A DNA stretch of 54,833 nucleotides, taken from positions 1 to 54,833 of the forward strand of contig JANRCO010000100.1 in assembly GCA_030726975.1 (NCBI GenBank), written 5' to 3'. The position numbers and the translations under genes were made by a program. Shown here piece after piece: positions 45,344 through 54,544 of this stretch; position 1 is the stretch's first letter; every line of letters starts with the position of its first letter. The notes beneath the pieces were generated by a model. It was not told where the DNA came from and ran no database searches. It saw only the letters and a program-made list of their open reading frames with translations. Source of the stretch: Ilumatobacteraceae bacterium (GTDB lineage: Bacteria > Actinomycetota > Acidimicrobiia > Acidimicrobiales > Ilumatobacteraceae).

Positions 45344-45840
45344 AGGTCATCCCACTCTGCATCGGTACTTGCGTACATCTTGGTAGCAGCTACCAAGCGT
45401 GGCCAGCGAAGATCCCAACGCTTTCCCACAGCACGTACAGAAATATCGCGTGATTCATCTTCTTTGCCAAGCGAAATACGTATTTCAAGATGCTCACCAA
45501 TGATGTCATCTCCAACATCGCCCCATTCAATGAGAACGATGCCACCTTGTTGAGAGAACTCTTCAAGTGCAAGGTCAGCAATTTCATCTCTATTTTTTAG
45601 GCGGTAGAGGTCGGCGTGGTACACCGTTGCATCGTTACCCGCATATGAGTGCACCAAGTTGAACGTCGGCGAAGTAACTGGGTCGGTCACTCCCAGTGCT
45701 GTACACATTCCTTGTACGAGCAGTGTTTTTCCGGCTCCCATTTCACCTGCAAGTACTACGGTGTCGCCAAGGCGCAAGTAGGAAGCAACCACTGCAGCAA
45801 TTTCGCGCGTCACAATGGGAGAAGGTGCAAATAGATTCAT
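45340..45840 (-). CDS. tsaE: tRNA threonylcarbamoyladenosine biosynthesis ATPase TsaE
   Basis: 166-residue P-loop ATPase. Walker A is LAGEMGAGKTLLVQGMC; SPTFNLVHSYAG and VYHADLYRL are TsaE hallmarks; GIVLIEWGDV gives the Walker B-like strand. It resets the TsaBD complex. The C-terminal 25 residues (VGKRWDLRWPRLVAATKMYASTDAEWDDL) extend a little beyond the core. It starts 18 bases after alr. Confidence 0.93.
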   Translation of the reverse strand: MNLFAPSPIVTREIAAVVASYLRLGDTVVLAGEMGAGKTLLVQGMCTALGVTDPVTSPTFNLVHSYAGNDATVYHADLYRLKNRDEIADLALEEFSQQGGIVLIEWGDVGDDIIGEHLEIRISLGKEDESRDISVRAVGKRWDLRWPRLVAATKMYASTDAEWDDL

Positions 45841-45858
45841 AAAAAGATGTAACCGATG

Positions 45859-47010
45859 CTAGTGAGGCACTTCAACATATTGGCGTTCAATGCGAGCACC
45901 AATGCCACAAGTAACTTCATAAGCAATGGTGCCCAGTGCTTCGGCCCAGTCGGCAGCAGTAATCACTTCAGATCCTTGTTTGCCGATGAGAACCACTTCG
46001 TCGCCTACTTCCACGTGGCAGTTCTCTACTGGTCCACAATTCACCATCAGTTGGTCCATGGTGATGACTCCCATCATGGGAAAACGTTTTCCACCAATGA
46101 GCACCTGACCACCTTCACTCCACAACTTGCGCGGCACTCCATCGGCGTATCCCAAGGGGACGGTGGCAATAACACATTCCTCTATGGTGATTGCCCGGTG
46201 TCCGTATGACACACCTTGGCCAGGCTGCACCACATGAACATGTGACACTCGGGCCTTCAGCGACATCACTGGTTCTAACTCATTGCAGTTGTCGTTGAGT
46301 TGAGGGCCAGGGCTCATGCCATAACTAGAAATACCTACACGGACCAATGAGCGTCTTTCGTGTGGGAGGGTAATTGCCGCCGCAGAGTTGCAACTATGGA
46401 TTTTTAGGCCGTCGGTGAGATGACCCATCTGGCGCAGAGACTCTGCGAATAAAAGACTTTGTTCATTGTTCGCCGGATGCTCTGGCTCATCGGCATTAGC
46501 AAAGTGTGTATAGATTCCTTCCAACACAATGAGCGGAGAAAGTTTTTGCACATGGTGTACAAGTTCCATCAGCAACTGCGGCGCAACTCCAACACGATTC
46601 ATTCCAGTATCAACTTTGATATGCACGGAAACTTGAGAGATTCCCGACGCTGTTGCACACTTCACCAACTCATTGACGTACTCAATGGAATACACGGTAT
46701 GTGTTGCCGATTGCTGCAACAGCGCAGGTAGTGATTCATAGGGTTGTTGACTCAACACAAGTATTGGGGCCTGCACGCCAGCATTTCTCAGTTCTACAAC
46801 TTCGCCAGCTAATGCAACACACAAACCCGAGGCGCCTGCATGAAGCGCAGATTTTGCGATGGCCACTGCACCGTGTCCGTAAGCGTTTGCTTTCACAACA
46901 GCCCATACTTCAGCCGGCTCTACAAGAGATTTCAAATACTCAATGTTGTGTGCATAAGCAGTGAGGTTTACTTCGGCCCATGCCCAGCGCTCTACATTTA
47001 CTTCACTCAT
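45859..47010 (-). CDS. alr: Alanine racemase
   Basis: 383-residue PLP-dependent enzyme that makes D-alanine for peptidoglycan. WAVVKANAYGHG carries the PLP Lys (residue 40); VRVGISSYGMSPG binds the cofactor phosphate; GVSYGHRAI has the catalytic Tyr; VPLGYADGVPR and VITMDQLMVN are C-terminal beta-domain motifs. I start at MSEVNVERWAWAEVNL, which overlaps the end of the nnr gene by eight bases; the 13 residues upstream in the track lie inside it. Confidence 0.95.
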   Translation of the reverse strand: MSEVNVERWAWAEVNLTAYAHNIEYLKSLVEPAEVWAVVKANAYGHGAVAIAKSALHAGASGLCVALAGEVVELRNAGVQAPILVLSQQPYESLPALLQQSATHTVYSIEYVNELVKCATASGISQVSVHIKVDTGMNRVGVAPQLLMELVHHVQKLSPLIVLEGIYTHFANADEPEHPANNEQSLLFAESLRQMGHLTDGLKIHSCNSAAAITLPHERRSLVRVGISSYGMSPGPQLNDNCNELEPVMSLKARVSHVHVVQPGQGVSYGHRAITIEECVIATVPLGYADGVPRKLWSEGGQVLIGGKRFPMMGVITMDQLMVNCGPVENCHVEVGDEVVLIGKQGSEVITAADWAEALGTIAYEVTCGIGARIERQYVEVPH

Positions 47011-48385
47011 GGCCACCAACTTGAATTTCTCGAACAATGTCTGATGCAACTACACCACATTGAGGAAGCCGCTCTAAGGCATTTCCATGAATAAATGCCC
47101 CAACAGCTGCCGCATGGAAGGCGTCAAGCCCCACAGCGAGTAGCGCTGCAATGACCCCAGTTAACACGTCGCCCGACCCTGCTGTTGCCAAACGCGCATC
47201 TCCATTTGTGATGCAAAGGACGTTTCCACCTGGTTCTGCCACCACCGTCGTGGAACCCTTCAAAAGAACCACTGCTTGCAGGGCTGCTGCAGCCTTACGC
47301 GTGTCTGCAATACGGTCGGCGCTCGGGCGCTCACCAGTGAGAGCACTGAATTCGCCATCGTGGGGAGTGAGTACCGTTTCTGCTGTGCGCTGCGCAAAGA
47401 AGTTTGCCATGTTTCGCCGTTGACCATCACGCGAAGAAGCAAGTAATTGTAAACCATCTCCGTCAATCACTAAGGGCACAGGACAACGCGAGACAAATTG
47501 GAAAACTTCTTCCACCAGCTCATCACCACGACCCAATCCTGGGCCAATGAGCGCAGAAGCAAAGCGTTCAATATCGGACAAGCACTGGTCGGCCCAATGG
47601 GTTTCTGAAACCAATCGGTACACCACTTCGAGCGGAGCAATGATTTGCGGCGTATCGCCAATAGATGACAAGTGCACAATGCCAGCACCTGCTCTATACG
47701 CAGCAGCGCAACTCAGCTGAGCAGCGCCCATCATTGTCTTGCTCCCTGCAATTGCACGCACTCCCGATTTCCATTTGTGAGTTGTTGGAGCACGTGGCGG
47801 AACCCACTGCTCAACATCGTTGCGTGTCACCACGTTGATTGTTTTCTCATCTACTTGCACACCTAGGTGCACTGGTAAATCTAAAGACACAACGGTGATC
47901 TCACCTGCATAGGTTCGCCCCGGTTGCAAAACAATTCCCGGCTTCAACCCGCCAAATGTGATGGTCTCATTTGCTCGAAGTGGGGCGCCACGACACTCGC
48001 CAGTTGTCGCATCAATCCCGCTGGGAATGTCAACTGCAAGAACCAGAGCATTGGTTATTGGTGCAACAAAATCGCTACGTAGCCCTGTGCCATAAACAGC
48101 ATCAATCACTAAATCACATTCTGGAAGTTGTGTGGGCATCTCACTTGATGAGAACACCGACACCTTTACTCCTCGTGCGCGGAGAAAATCGCTGGCTACT
48201 CGTCCATCTTCACCATTGTTGCCTTTGCCCGCAAGCACAATGACGTGTTTGCCGTACGACCCGCCCAACATCTGCAATGCTGTTTGCGCAACCGCATAAC
48301 CAGCTCGACGAATGAGCACAGCAACATCTACCCCGCTGTGAGCATCGATGTAATGCATCTGCTCTGGGGTATAGACGGCCTCCAT
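47003..48385 (-). CDS. nnr: Bifunctional NAD(P)HX epimerase/dehydratase
   Basis: 460-residue YjeF-type repair enzyme. The N-terminal epimerase (about 1-190) has LIRRAGYAVAQTALQM and VIVLAGKGNNGEDGRVASDFLRARG. The C-terminal dehydratase has THKWKSGVRAIAGSKTMMGAAQLS, GPGLGRGDE, VIDGDGLQLL, TVLTPHDGEF and ATAGSGDVLTGVIAALLA, the ribokinase-like core. It restores hydrated NADH and NADPH. I start at MEAVYTPEQM, 20 bases after acpS; the 27 track residues before it run into that gene. The neighbours acpS and alr are usual in actinobacteria. Confidence 0.94.
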   Translation of the reverse strand: MEAVYTPEQMHYIDAHSGVDVAVLIRRAGYAVAQTALQMLGGSYGKHVIVLAGKGNNGEDGRVASDFLRARGVKVSVFSSSEMPTQLPECDLVIDAVYGTGLRSDFVAPITNALVLAVDIPSGIDATTGECRGAPLRANETITFGGLKPGIVLQPGRTYAGEITVVSLDLPVHLGVQVDEKTINVVTRNDVEQWVPPRAPTTHKWKSGVRAIAGSKTMMGAAQLSCAAAYRAGAGIVHLSSIGDTPQIIAPLEVVYRLVSETHWADQCLSDIERFASALIGPGLGRGDELVEEVFQFVSRCPVPLVIDGDGLQLLASSRDGQRRNMANFFAQRTAETVLTPHDGEFSALTGERPSADRIADTRKAAAALQAVVLLKGSTTVVAEPGGNVLCITNGDARLATAGSGDVLTGVIAALLAVGLDAFHAAAVGAFIHGNALERLPQCGVVASDIVREIQVGGHE

Positions 48386-48405
48386 GGCTTTAGCGTACGG
48401 CGCGA

Positions 48406-48771
48406 TTAAGAAGCGGCAACAACTGCCACTGCAACAATGTATGTATGGCTGAGAGATACCCGCCACTGCGTAATACCAAGTTGTTCAGCTAGTTCTTGAG
48501 CACGACCAGAAACAATGAGTTCGGGAGCGCCCGAAGCGGCTTTACGTACGGAAACGTCATGAAAGTCGAATGCCCCCAAGCCCACACCGAGTGCTTTCAT
48601 GGTTGCCTCACGCACAGCGAATCGTGCCGCTAACGCTCCAGTTGCATCTTTGCGTGTGCCTGCTAGTTCAAGCTCTGCACTGGTAAACACTCGAGTCTTG
48701 AGCGATGGAGTACGGCTCAATACGTCGCGAAAGCGTTCAATATCTACAGCATCTACCCCAAGCCCAATCAT
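48406..48771 (-). CDS. acpS: Holo-[acyl-carrier-protein] synthase
   Basis: 121-residue phosphopantetheinyl transferase that activates ACP for fatty-acid synthesis. GLGVDAVDIERF carries the metal Asp and ALAARFAVREATMKALGVG the metal Glu and Lys, the two family motifs. The C-terminal VSLSHTYIVAVAVV completes the fold. The ATG overlaps the stop of the GlmS-like gene (ATGA), so six upstream track residues are dropped. Confidence 0.95.
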   Translation of the reverse strand: MIGLGVDAVDIERFRDVLSRTPSLKTRVFTSAELELAGTRKDATGALAARFAVREATMKALGVGLGAFDFHDVSVRKAASGAPELIVSGRAQELAEQLGITQWRVSLSHTYIVAVAVVAAS

Positions 48772-51700
48772 GATTGCTGGGTCTGCCATCTGTTTGCAGT
48801 ATCGGAGATCGGCAAGATGAGAGCATCGACAACATCGATGTCGGCAAGAAGATCGTCGCGGAACTCGCTTTCCGTTTCTTTCACCCAGTCGACGAGCCGG
48901 TTGTAGCGGTCGTCATAACCTTGCAGAACCGATTTCATCACGCTTGCACTGAGTCGTTGCGCAAAGGTGACGTGCAGCAATGTGATTCCTGTTGTTTCAC
49001 CAGACTTCAATTCAGGTATGAAAATAACAGTGCGATGATCGGATCTTCCGCGGGCAACCAATACTTCTTGGTTACTAGCGACACGGTGTTTTGTTCCGAC
49101 CAGGCGAGCAACTCCATCTACACGTGATTTCAAATCGAGTGAAATACCACCGCGCTCAATAATGGAAATATTGGCTTCATCTATTTCGCTGCCATCTATG
49201 CCGTAGCGCGTGAACCCGTTCACGGAAAGAACGGCAGCATCGAGATCGGCCAAAATTTTGAGGGTGCGATACGCGAGGCGATCTCGCGAGACACCTGCGG
49301 CCAAGACTGCTTGTACCAAGGCTCGGTCCATCAGGCCCTCGTCGTTACGCGAGATACCTACTGTTACGGTTTTTGCTTGATGCTTAATGGCATCAATGGG
49401 TCGAGTGAGTTCATCAATTGCCTTCGTTAAAGCATTAATGAGATCATCGAGCAAGACGGCGGGAGTAACTACTTTTCCAGAGTGACGCTGATAAGCATCA
49501 ATTGGATCTTTCGATAAAACATCGTAGAGTATCGATGTTAAACGCACTGCTGTTGAAGCCTCGAGCGTTCCGTCGTATTGCCCTATCGAAAGGGCGTCGA
49601 AGAATCGCCCTGCAGGTTGTACAGCATGGCGGCGAATGTGTGTAACCACCTGCGTTGACTCTGTGTAAGTACCCGCAATTTCTTTGATGGACTCGCGGAT
49701 TTCGCGCAAGGGTCGAGCTGTTGCATCGATAGCGAGGGCTGCTTCGTACCCGAAGAGATGCCCCACCATGGCCGAAAGTATGAAAGCAACCGATGGGTCG
49801 ACTTCTGGAACCATTAAGACAGCCGACGCGGCATCGAAACGTTGGTCGCCACGTGTAGCCACAACGATTGGAGTTGCCTTATGCGCCTTGTAGATGGCGA
49901 TTTCTTTTGCCACGTCTGCAGCTGTACCACCAACAAGCCCAGCAGCACAGACCAAAATCATTGGCTCACAAGAAAGGTCAATATGCTTTTTGTCTTCTGT
50001 GATGTCACAAGAAATTGATTTGTAACACAATTCAGAAAGTTTGATACGTACTTCGTTCGCAGAGACAGCATTGGGGCCATTGCCTACGACGGCCCAATAT
50101 CTTTTCGCCGGAGCGAATCGATGCGCTGCTTCGGCAATTTGTGGTCGCTCACGAATCACTTCGCGCATCGCATCGGGAATTGACTTCAGAGAATTCAATA
50201 CACGATGACGCGCTTGGTTGCTTCCTACACCTGCTGCAGCAGAAATGGCACAAGAAAGTAGAACCCCAGCTGCCACTTGTGCATAAAAGGCCTTTGTACT
50301 TGCCACGCTCATTTCAAGATCGCGCCCGTCTGATGTGTACAACACGCCATCGGCTCGCATTGCGAGGTCTGAATTACGACGATTCACAATTGCAATAACG
50401 TGAGCTCCACGGCCACGCGCAAGATCGACTGTTCTATTGGTGTCGGTTGTGGTTCCACTTTGGCTTACTGCAATCACCAACGTGTCGCTCATATCGGGCA
50501 AAAGACCAAACCCGGAAAATTCAGTTGCGGTTAATGCATCGACATCGAAGGCGTCTTCAGACAAAGAATTGAGGAGCGCCACCATGCTGCTTCCCGCAAC
50601 TGCAGCAGTGCCTTGGCCAATGACACGAATGCGACGAATTTTGCGTGAAACCAATAACGTGACTACGTCTTTCGGTAAAACATCTTCGTCAAGGTCTGCA
50701 GCACAAACACCATTGATTTTGTGAATGCGACCACGCAATGTTTTGCGGAAGCTTTCAGGTGCTTCAAGAATTTCTTTCAATAAGAAGTGCGGCGATGTTC
50801 CGCGGTCGATATCGCGCGTTGTTACTCCAGCATCGACAACGTCATTACTTGTTACTGGCAGTGAGGATCCGTCGTAACTCACACGTTCCATGCCTGTGAT
50901 ATTTCCGGCATTACTTGCTAGCAGTTGAATAACCTGCCCACGGCTTGCAGGTTGGTCGGGTGACACCAACGACTCACCATCCATGCGCACGATGTTTACT
51001 GTGTCTTCGACTGTTCCATAAGGCTCGCTCGCGACAATGAACCGATCTTCGGCGAGGCCAATACACATACCTTGGCCGCTCCCGCGCAAGGCAAGCATCA
51101 CACTGTCGGGGTGATCGACACTCAATGCAGCAATGGCTACTGAACCGTCGAATTGTGTCACCGCATTGAGGAAGCTTTGTTGCAGTGGTTGGCCTGCTTG
51201 TAAACCACGGGCAACCAAACTGGGGATGACTTTGGCATCGGTGGTGATGGAAGCTGCTACAGAAATATCGTGTTCCACTTTGAGATCTGCATAATTGTCG
51301 ACATCGCCATTTAAAACCGCCAAAACCAGAGGCTGTTTTTTGTTGACTTCTTCGCCAGTCACAGGGTGAGCATTGGGCTCAGAAATGATTCCGACACTTG
51401 CCCAGCGCGTATGCCCGATGACACTGACCTTGGCATTTTTTGCTGAGACAACACGTCGCAATAAAGCATCTTGCAAAATATGTTGCCGCATGGTTTTTGT
51501 GTTGTCGCCTAGTTCACCAATTTCTGCTGCTGCCTTGTATACAAACACCCAGGCATCGCCTTCCACACGCACAGAACGCGAGGTAAAGAGAGCGTCTTCG
51601 TGACGTGGCACAAATGCATTTCGTAATGCAGGGTCGCCCAACACCACATCTTCGGTGAGACCATGACCCCATACCACTACACCGATGCCGGCGGAATCTC

Positions 51701-52193
51701 TGCCACGAACTTCCATCCGGTCGATAGCAGAGAGAGCTTGTTGGATGGAGAGATAGCCATGTAATGATTCTTCAGATGCGTGCATTCCGGCAAGCAAAGA
51801 AACTTCCCGAGCGGTACGCAGGCGATCATCAGATATAGACCACAGCGCATCTTTGATTGCAGAAACAGTGTGTGACGCATTCTCAATGAGATGTGCATCT
51901 TGGCTTGCCTCTAAAGCAGCTTCGTACTTCTCTACTTGAGGAGCCAATTTCGCCAGTGCAGCGCGAACACCATCGACCAACTCTGGGCTGCCCACCAGGG
52001 CACGAACCCCAGCGTCACCTTTAAGCAACGTATTGACTGCTTCGAGCGCCTCGGCAGCACGTTCTGCGCTCGTGAAGTCGGTTGAAGCATGCTCCATCAG
52101 AGTTTGAGCTTCAAGAAACTGATGAAAAATGTCGTCGTGTGTGGGGGTGGCGCGGTCGCCTTTACGGCTGAGGACACAGATAATTCCACACAT
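48768..52193 (-). CDS. Expanded glucosamine-6-phosphate synthase-like protein (GATase-SIS-SIS with insertion and C-terminal extension)
   Basis: 1141 residues, against about 610 for GlmS. It begins MCGII with the Ntn nucleophile Cys2. Residues 21-150 are a helical insertion. The glutaminase domain resumes with VRGRDSAGIG (162-171), GHTRWASVG (260-268) and NGDVDNYADL (295-304). HFLLKEILEAPESF (469-482) opens the isomerase part. SIS1 has SQSGTTTDT (577-585) and MSVASTKAFYAQ. SIS2 (690-815) is divergent: the GlmS KHGP loop reads KKHIDL (His737). Residues 830-1141 are an extra domain I do not recognise, and the GlmS C-terminal loop DQPRNLAKSVTVE is absent. Between glmM and acpS it probably makes glucosamine-6-phosphate, possibly with added regulation. 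A separate classical glmS may exist elsewhere. Confidence 0.85.
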   Translation of the reverse strand: MCGIICVLSRKGDRATPTHDDIFHQFLEAQTLMEHASTDFTSAERAAEALEAVNTLLKGDAGVRALVGSPELVDGVRAALAKLAPQVEKYEAALEASQDAHLIENASHTVSAIKDALWSISDDRLRTAREVSLLAGMHASEESLHGYLSIQQALSAIDRMEVRGRDSAGIGVVVWGHGLTEDVVLGDPALRNAFVPRHEDALFTSRSVRVEGDAWVFVYKAAAEIGELGDNTKTMRQHILQDALLRRVVSAKNAKVSVIGHTRWASVGIISEPNAHPVTGEEVNKKQPLVLAVLNGDVDNYADLKVEHDISVAASITTDAKVIPSLVARGLQAGQPLQQSFLNAVTQFDGSVAIAALSVDHPDSVMLALRGSGQGMCIGLAEDRFIVASEPYGTVEDTVNIVRMDGESLVSPDQPASRGQVIQLLASNAGNITGMERVSYDGSSLPVTSNDVVDAGVTTRDIDRGTSPHFLLKEILEAPESFRKTLRGRIHKINGVCAADLDEDVLPKDVVTLLVSRKIRRIRVIGQGTAAVAGSSMVALLNSLSEDAFDVDALTATEFSGFGLLPDMSDTLVIAVSQSGTTTDTNRTVDLARGRGAHVIAIVNRRNSDLAMRADGVLYTSDGRDLEMSVASTKAFYAQVAAGVLLSCAISAAAGVGSNQARHRVLNSLKSIPDAMREVIRERPQIAEAAHRFAPAKRYWAVVGNGPNAVSANEVRIKLSELCYKSISCDITEDKKHIDLSCEPMILVCAAGLVGGTAADVAKEIAIYKAHKATPIVVATRGDQRFDAASAVLMVPEVDPSVAFILSAMVGHLFGYEAALAIDATARPLREIRESIKEIAGTYTESTQVVTHIRRHAVQPAGRFFDALSIGQYDGTLEASTAVRLTSILYDVLSKDPIDAYQRHSGKVVTPAVLLDDLINALTKAIDELTRPIDAIKHQAKTVTVGISRNDEGLMDRALVQAVLAAGVSRDRLAYRTLKILADLDAAVLSVNGFTRYGIDGSEIDEANISIIERGGISLDLKSRVDGVARLVGTKHRVASNQEVLVARGRSDHRTVIFIPELKSGETTGITLLHVTFAQRLSASVMKSVLQGYDDRYNRLVDWVKETESEFRDDLLADIDVVDALILPISDTANRWQTQQS

Positions 52194-52202
52194 AGGAGTA
52201 CT

Positions 52203-53537
52203 TTACCTGTCTTGCCCAGAGGCAGGGTGGCTCAACATTTGGGCAATGCGTTCGGCATATTCCTGGGCTTCTGTCGATGTTTGGGCTTCAACCATGACAC
52301 GCACAAGTGGCTCGGTTCCGCTCGCCCGCACCAACACTCGCCCTTTGCCATCTAGTAACTGTTCTATTTCAGAAATAGCTGCACGATTCTTGAGCAACAG
52401 ATCTTGCGGTGCGATGCCCCCCTGTATGGGCACATTAATGAGCACTTGCGGAAGTGATGTCATTACCTCTTTTGCTGCTGCTCGCAAATTTTGTTGCCGA
52501 GAATGAAGCACGGAAAGAAGTTGCACAGCAGCAAGCAAGCCGTCGCCAGTGGTTGCATGTTGTGTAAAAACAATGTGGCCACTTTGTTCGCCACCCAAGC
52601 AAGCTTGTGCTTCTTGCAAGGCCAGCAGTATTGATCGATCACCAACGGGAGTGACAAGTACATCAATGCCGGCATTTTTCATGGCAATATGAAAACCCAT
52701 GTTGGTCATCACCGTTACCGCAACGGCATTGTTTGCGAGGGCATTACGCGCCTTGAGTTGCAACGCAAAAAGTGCGATGAGTTGATCGCCGTTCACCACT
52801 TCGCCATTTCCATCGACGGCAATGATCCGATCGCCATCGCCATCAAATGCAATTCCGAGATCTGCCTTACTGCGTATTACTTCTTGCATTAACAACTCAG
52901 GGTGGGCTGCACCACAAGCTTCATTAATGTTTTTTCCATCGGGCGAGCAGTGAATAAAACTCGGGCTCATCCCCAGTTTCTTAAAAACTCGTGGCGCAAC
53001 TTCGCTCATGGCTCCGTTGGCACAATCAATAACTAGTTTGACTTCTGTTGCAACTTCCGTGACCGATGCGCAAACATGTGCGCAATATGCATCGAGATCT
53101 AATGCGCCTTCCTCGGCACCCGCATTGACGACCTCAGTTGTTTCACTTTGTACAAGCGCTTCATAAGTGTTTTGGATACGCGATTCTTGGTCGTTGGTGA
53201 GTTTGATTCCACCCTCACCAAAGAACTTCAATCCATTATCTGTATAGGGGTTATGCGAGGCGGTAATGACCGCAGCACCTGCCAGGCAATGTTCGGCATA
53301 GAAGGCAACCGCAGGTGTGGGGCACATTCCGGCCCACAAGACCTCTACACCTTCGGCAATAAAGCCAGCTTCTACTGCGCGTGCAAGTGGGGCGCTTGAT
53401 TCACGGGTGTCAAAGCCAATAACAAAGAGCGAACAACGCAGTTCACGCGCAGCTGCGCGGGCGTATAACTGAACGGCATGAGTGGTGATGTCGCGAAGTG
53501 CAACGCCACGAACTCCGTCGGTGCCGAACCGTAGCAA
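52203..53537 (-). CDS. glmM: Phosphoglucosamine mutase
   Basis: 444-residue GlmM, which converts glucosamine-6-phosphate to glucosamine-1-phosphate for UDP-GlcNAc. RFGTDGVRGVA starts the chain. The phosphoserine loop is VITASHNPYTDNG (Ser94), the metal loop IAFDGDGDRI, the sugar loop GGEQSGHIV, and the phosphate loop VRASGTEPLVRVMVEA. The start is TTG, six bases after rpsI. It is followed nine bases later by the GlmS-like gene, so two consecutive hexosamine steps are paired. Confidence 0.96.
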   Translation of the reverse strand: MLRFGTDGVRGVALRDITTHAVQLYARAAARELRCSLFVIGFDTRESSAPLARAVEAGFIAEGVEVLWAGMCPTPAVAFYAEHCLAGAAVITASHNPYTDNGLKFFGEGGIKLTNDQESRIQNTYEALVQSETTEVVNAGAEEGALDLDAYCAHVCASVTEVATEVKLVIDCANGAMSEVAPRVFKKLGMSPSFIHCSPDGKNINEACGAAHPELLMQEVIRSKADLGIAFDGDGDRIIAVDGNGEVVNGDQLIALFALQLKARNALANNAVAVTVMTNMGFHIAMKNAGIDVLVTPVGDRSILLALQEAQACLGGEQSGHIVFTQHATTGDGLLAAVQLLSVLHSRQQNLRAAAKEVMTSLPQVLINVPIQGGIAPQDLLLKNRAAISEIEQLLDGKGRVLVRASGTEPLVRVMVEAQTSTEAQEYAERIAQMLSHPASGQDR

Positions 53538-53543
53538 GGCTCT

Positions 53544-53939
53544 TTAGCGCTTGGTGAACTGAGGGGCTTTACGTGCCTTCTTGAGGCCGTACTTCTTGCT
53601 TTCCTTACGGCGTGAGTCACGCGTGAGGAGCCCTGCTTTTTTCAGTGCTGGGCGAAGTTCTTCATCAAGTTCAATGAGCGAACGGGCAATTGCCATGCGC
53701 AACGCACCGGCTTGACCATTGACGCCACCGCCGTGCATTGTTGCATCGACGTCGTAGGTTGTTTCAGAGTTGGTGACACGAAGAGCTTCAACAACCACCA
53801 TGCGCTGAGTTGCCATGGGGAAATAGTCTTCGAATGCACGGCCATTCACTGTTACTACACCGGTACCGGAACGCAAACGCGCGCGTGCAACAGCTTCTTT
53901 ACGACGACCAGTTGTTTGGGTGAGAGGCTTTGTTGCCAC
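53544..53939 (-). CDS. rpsI: 30S ribosomal protein S9
   Basis: 131-residue S9. TGRRKEAVARARLRSGTGVVTVNGRAFEDYFP starts the domain; GGGVNGQAGALRMAIARSLIELDEELRPALKKAGLLTRDSRRKESKKYGLKKARKAPQFTKR is the conserved basic C-terminal half, whose end reaches the P-site tRNA. The start is GTG with AAAGGA eight bases upstream. It follows rplM, the usual pair. Confidence 0.98.
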   Translation of the reverse strand: MATKPLTQTTGRRKEAVARARLRSGTGVVTVNGRAFEDYFPMATQRMVVVEALRVTNSETTYDVDATMHGGGVNGQAGALRMAIARSLIELDEELRPALKKAGLLTRDSRRKESKKYGLKKARKAPQFTKR

Positions 53940-53981
53940 GGTGATTCCTTTGATACGAGTGCGAGTGAGACGGACGAAAAA

Positions 53982-54428
53982 TTAACGTGCTTTTGCGTGA
54001 GCAAAAACAATGGGAGTAGGAGCCTGTGCAGTATGTGGATGTTCTGCACCTGCATAGATTTTGAGCTTGGTCATTTGCTGACGGCCAAGTGGGCCTTTGG
54101 GCAACATACCTTTGACAGACAAACGAACTGCTTCTGCAGGCTTACGACCCAACAACTGTGCATAGCTTTCGCTCTTGAGACCACCTGGGTAGCCGCTGTA
54201 GCGATAGAACATCTCTTTATCGGCTTTACCCGAAGTAAGAACTACCTTGTCGACATTGATGATGATGACGTGATCGCCAGTGTCGATGTGTGGAGCGAAA
54301 GTTGTTTTGTGCTTTCCGCGCAATAAGCGAGCAGCTTCAGTGCAAATACGACCAAGGACCATGCCTTCAGCGTCGATGACGTGCCAAGCGCGAGTGATTT
54401 CAGATGCTTTGGGAGAATATGTACGCAT
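53982..54428 (-). CDS. rplM: 50S ribosomal protein L13
   Basis: 148-residue L13. [71 protein letters not shown] is the family core, and [28 protein letters not shown] the C-terminal block. It heads the rplM-rpsI-glmM run. The 116 bases upstream hold its promoter; TTGCCG with TATCCT 18 bases later is a possible pair. Confidence 0.98.
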   Translation of the reverse strand: MRTYSPKASEITRAWHVIDAEGMVLGRICTEAARLLRGKHKTTFAPHIDTGDHVIIINVDKVVLTSGKADKEMFYRYSGYPGGLKSESYAQLLGRKPAEAVRLSVKGMLPKGPLGRQQMTKLKIYAGAEHPHTAQAPTPIVFAHAKAR

Positions 54429-54544
54429 TGTTGTACTTCGTTTTTCTTTCTGAGCCTCGAAGAAGCCTTGTCGATGGCCACCGAACCTGACAGATCGGGG
54501 CTGTTAAAGGATAGGGGCGTTCAGCCCAATTCGGCAATCTGCCT

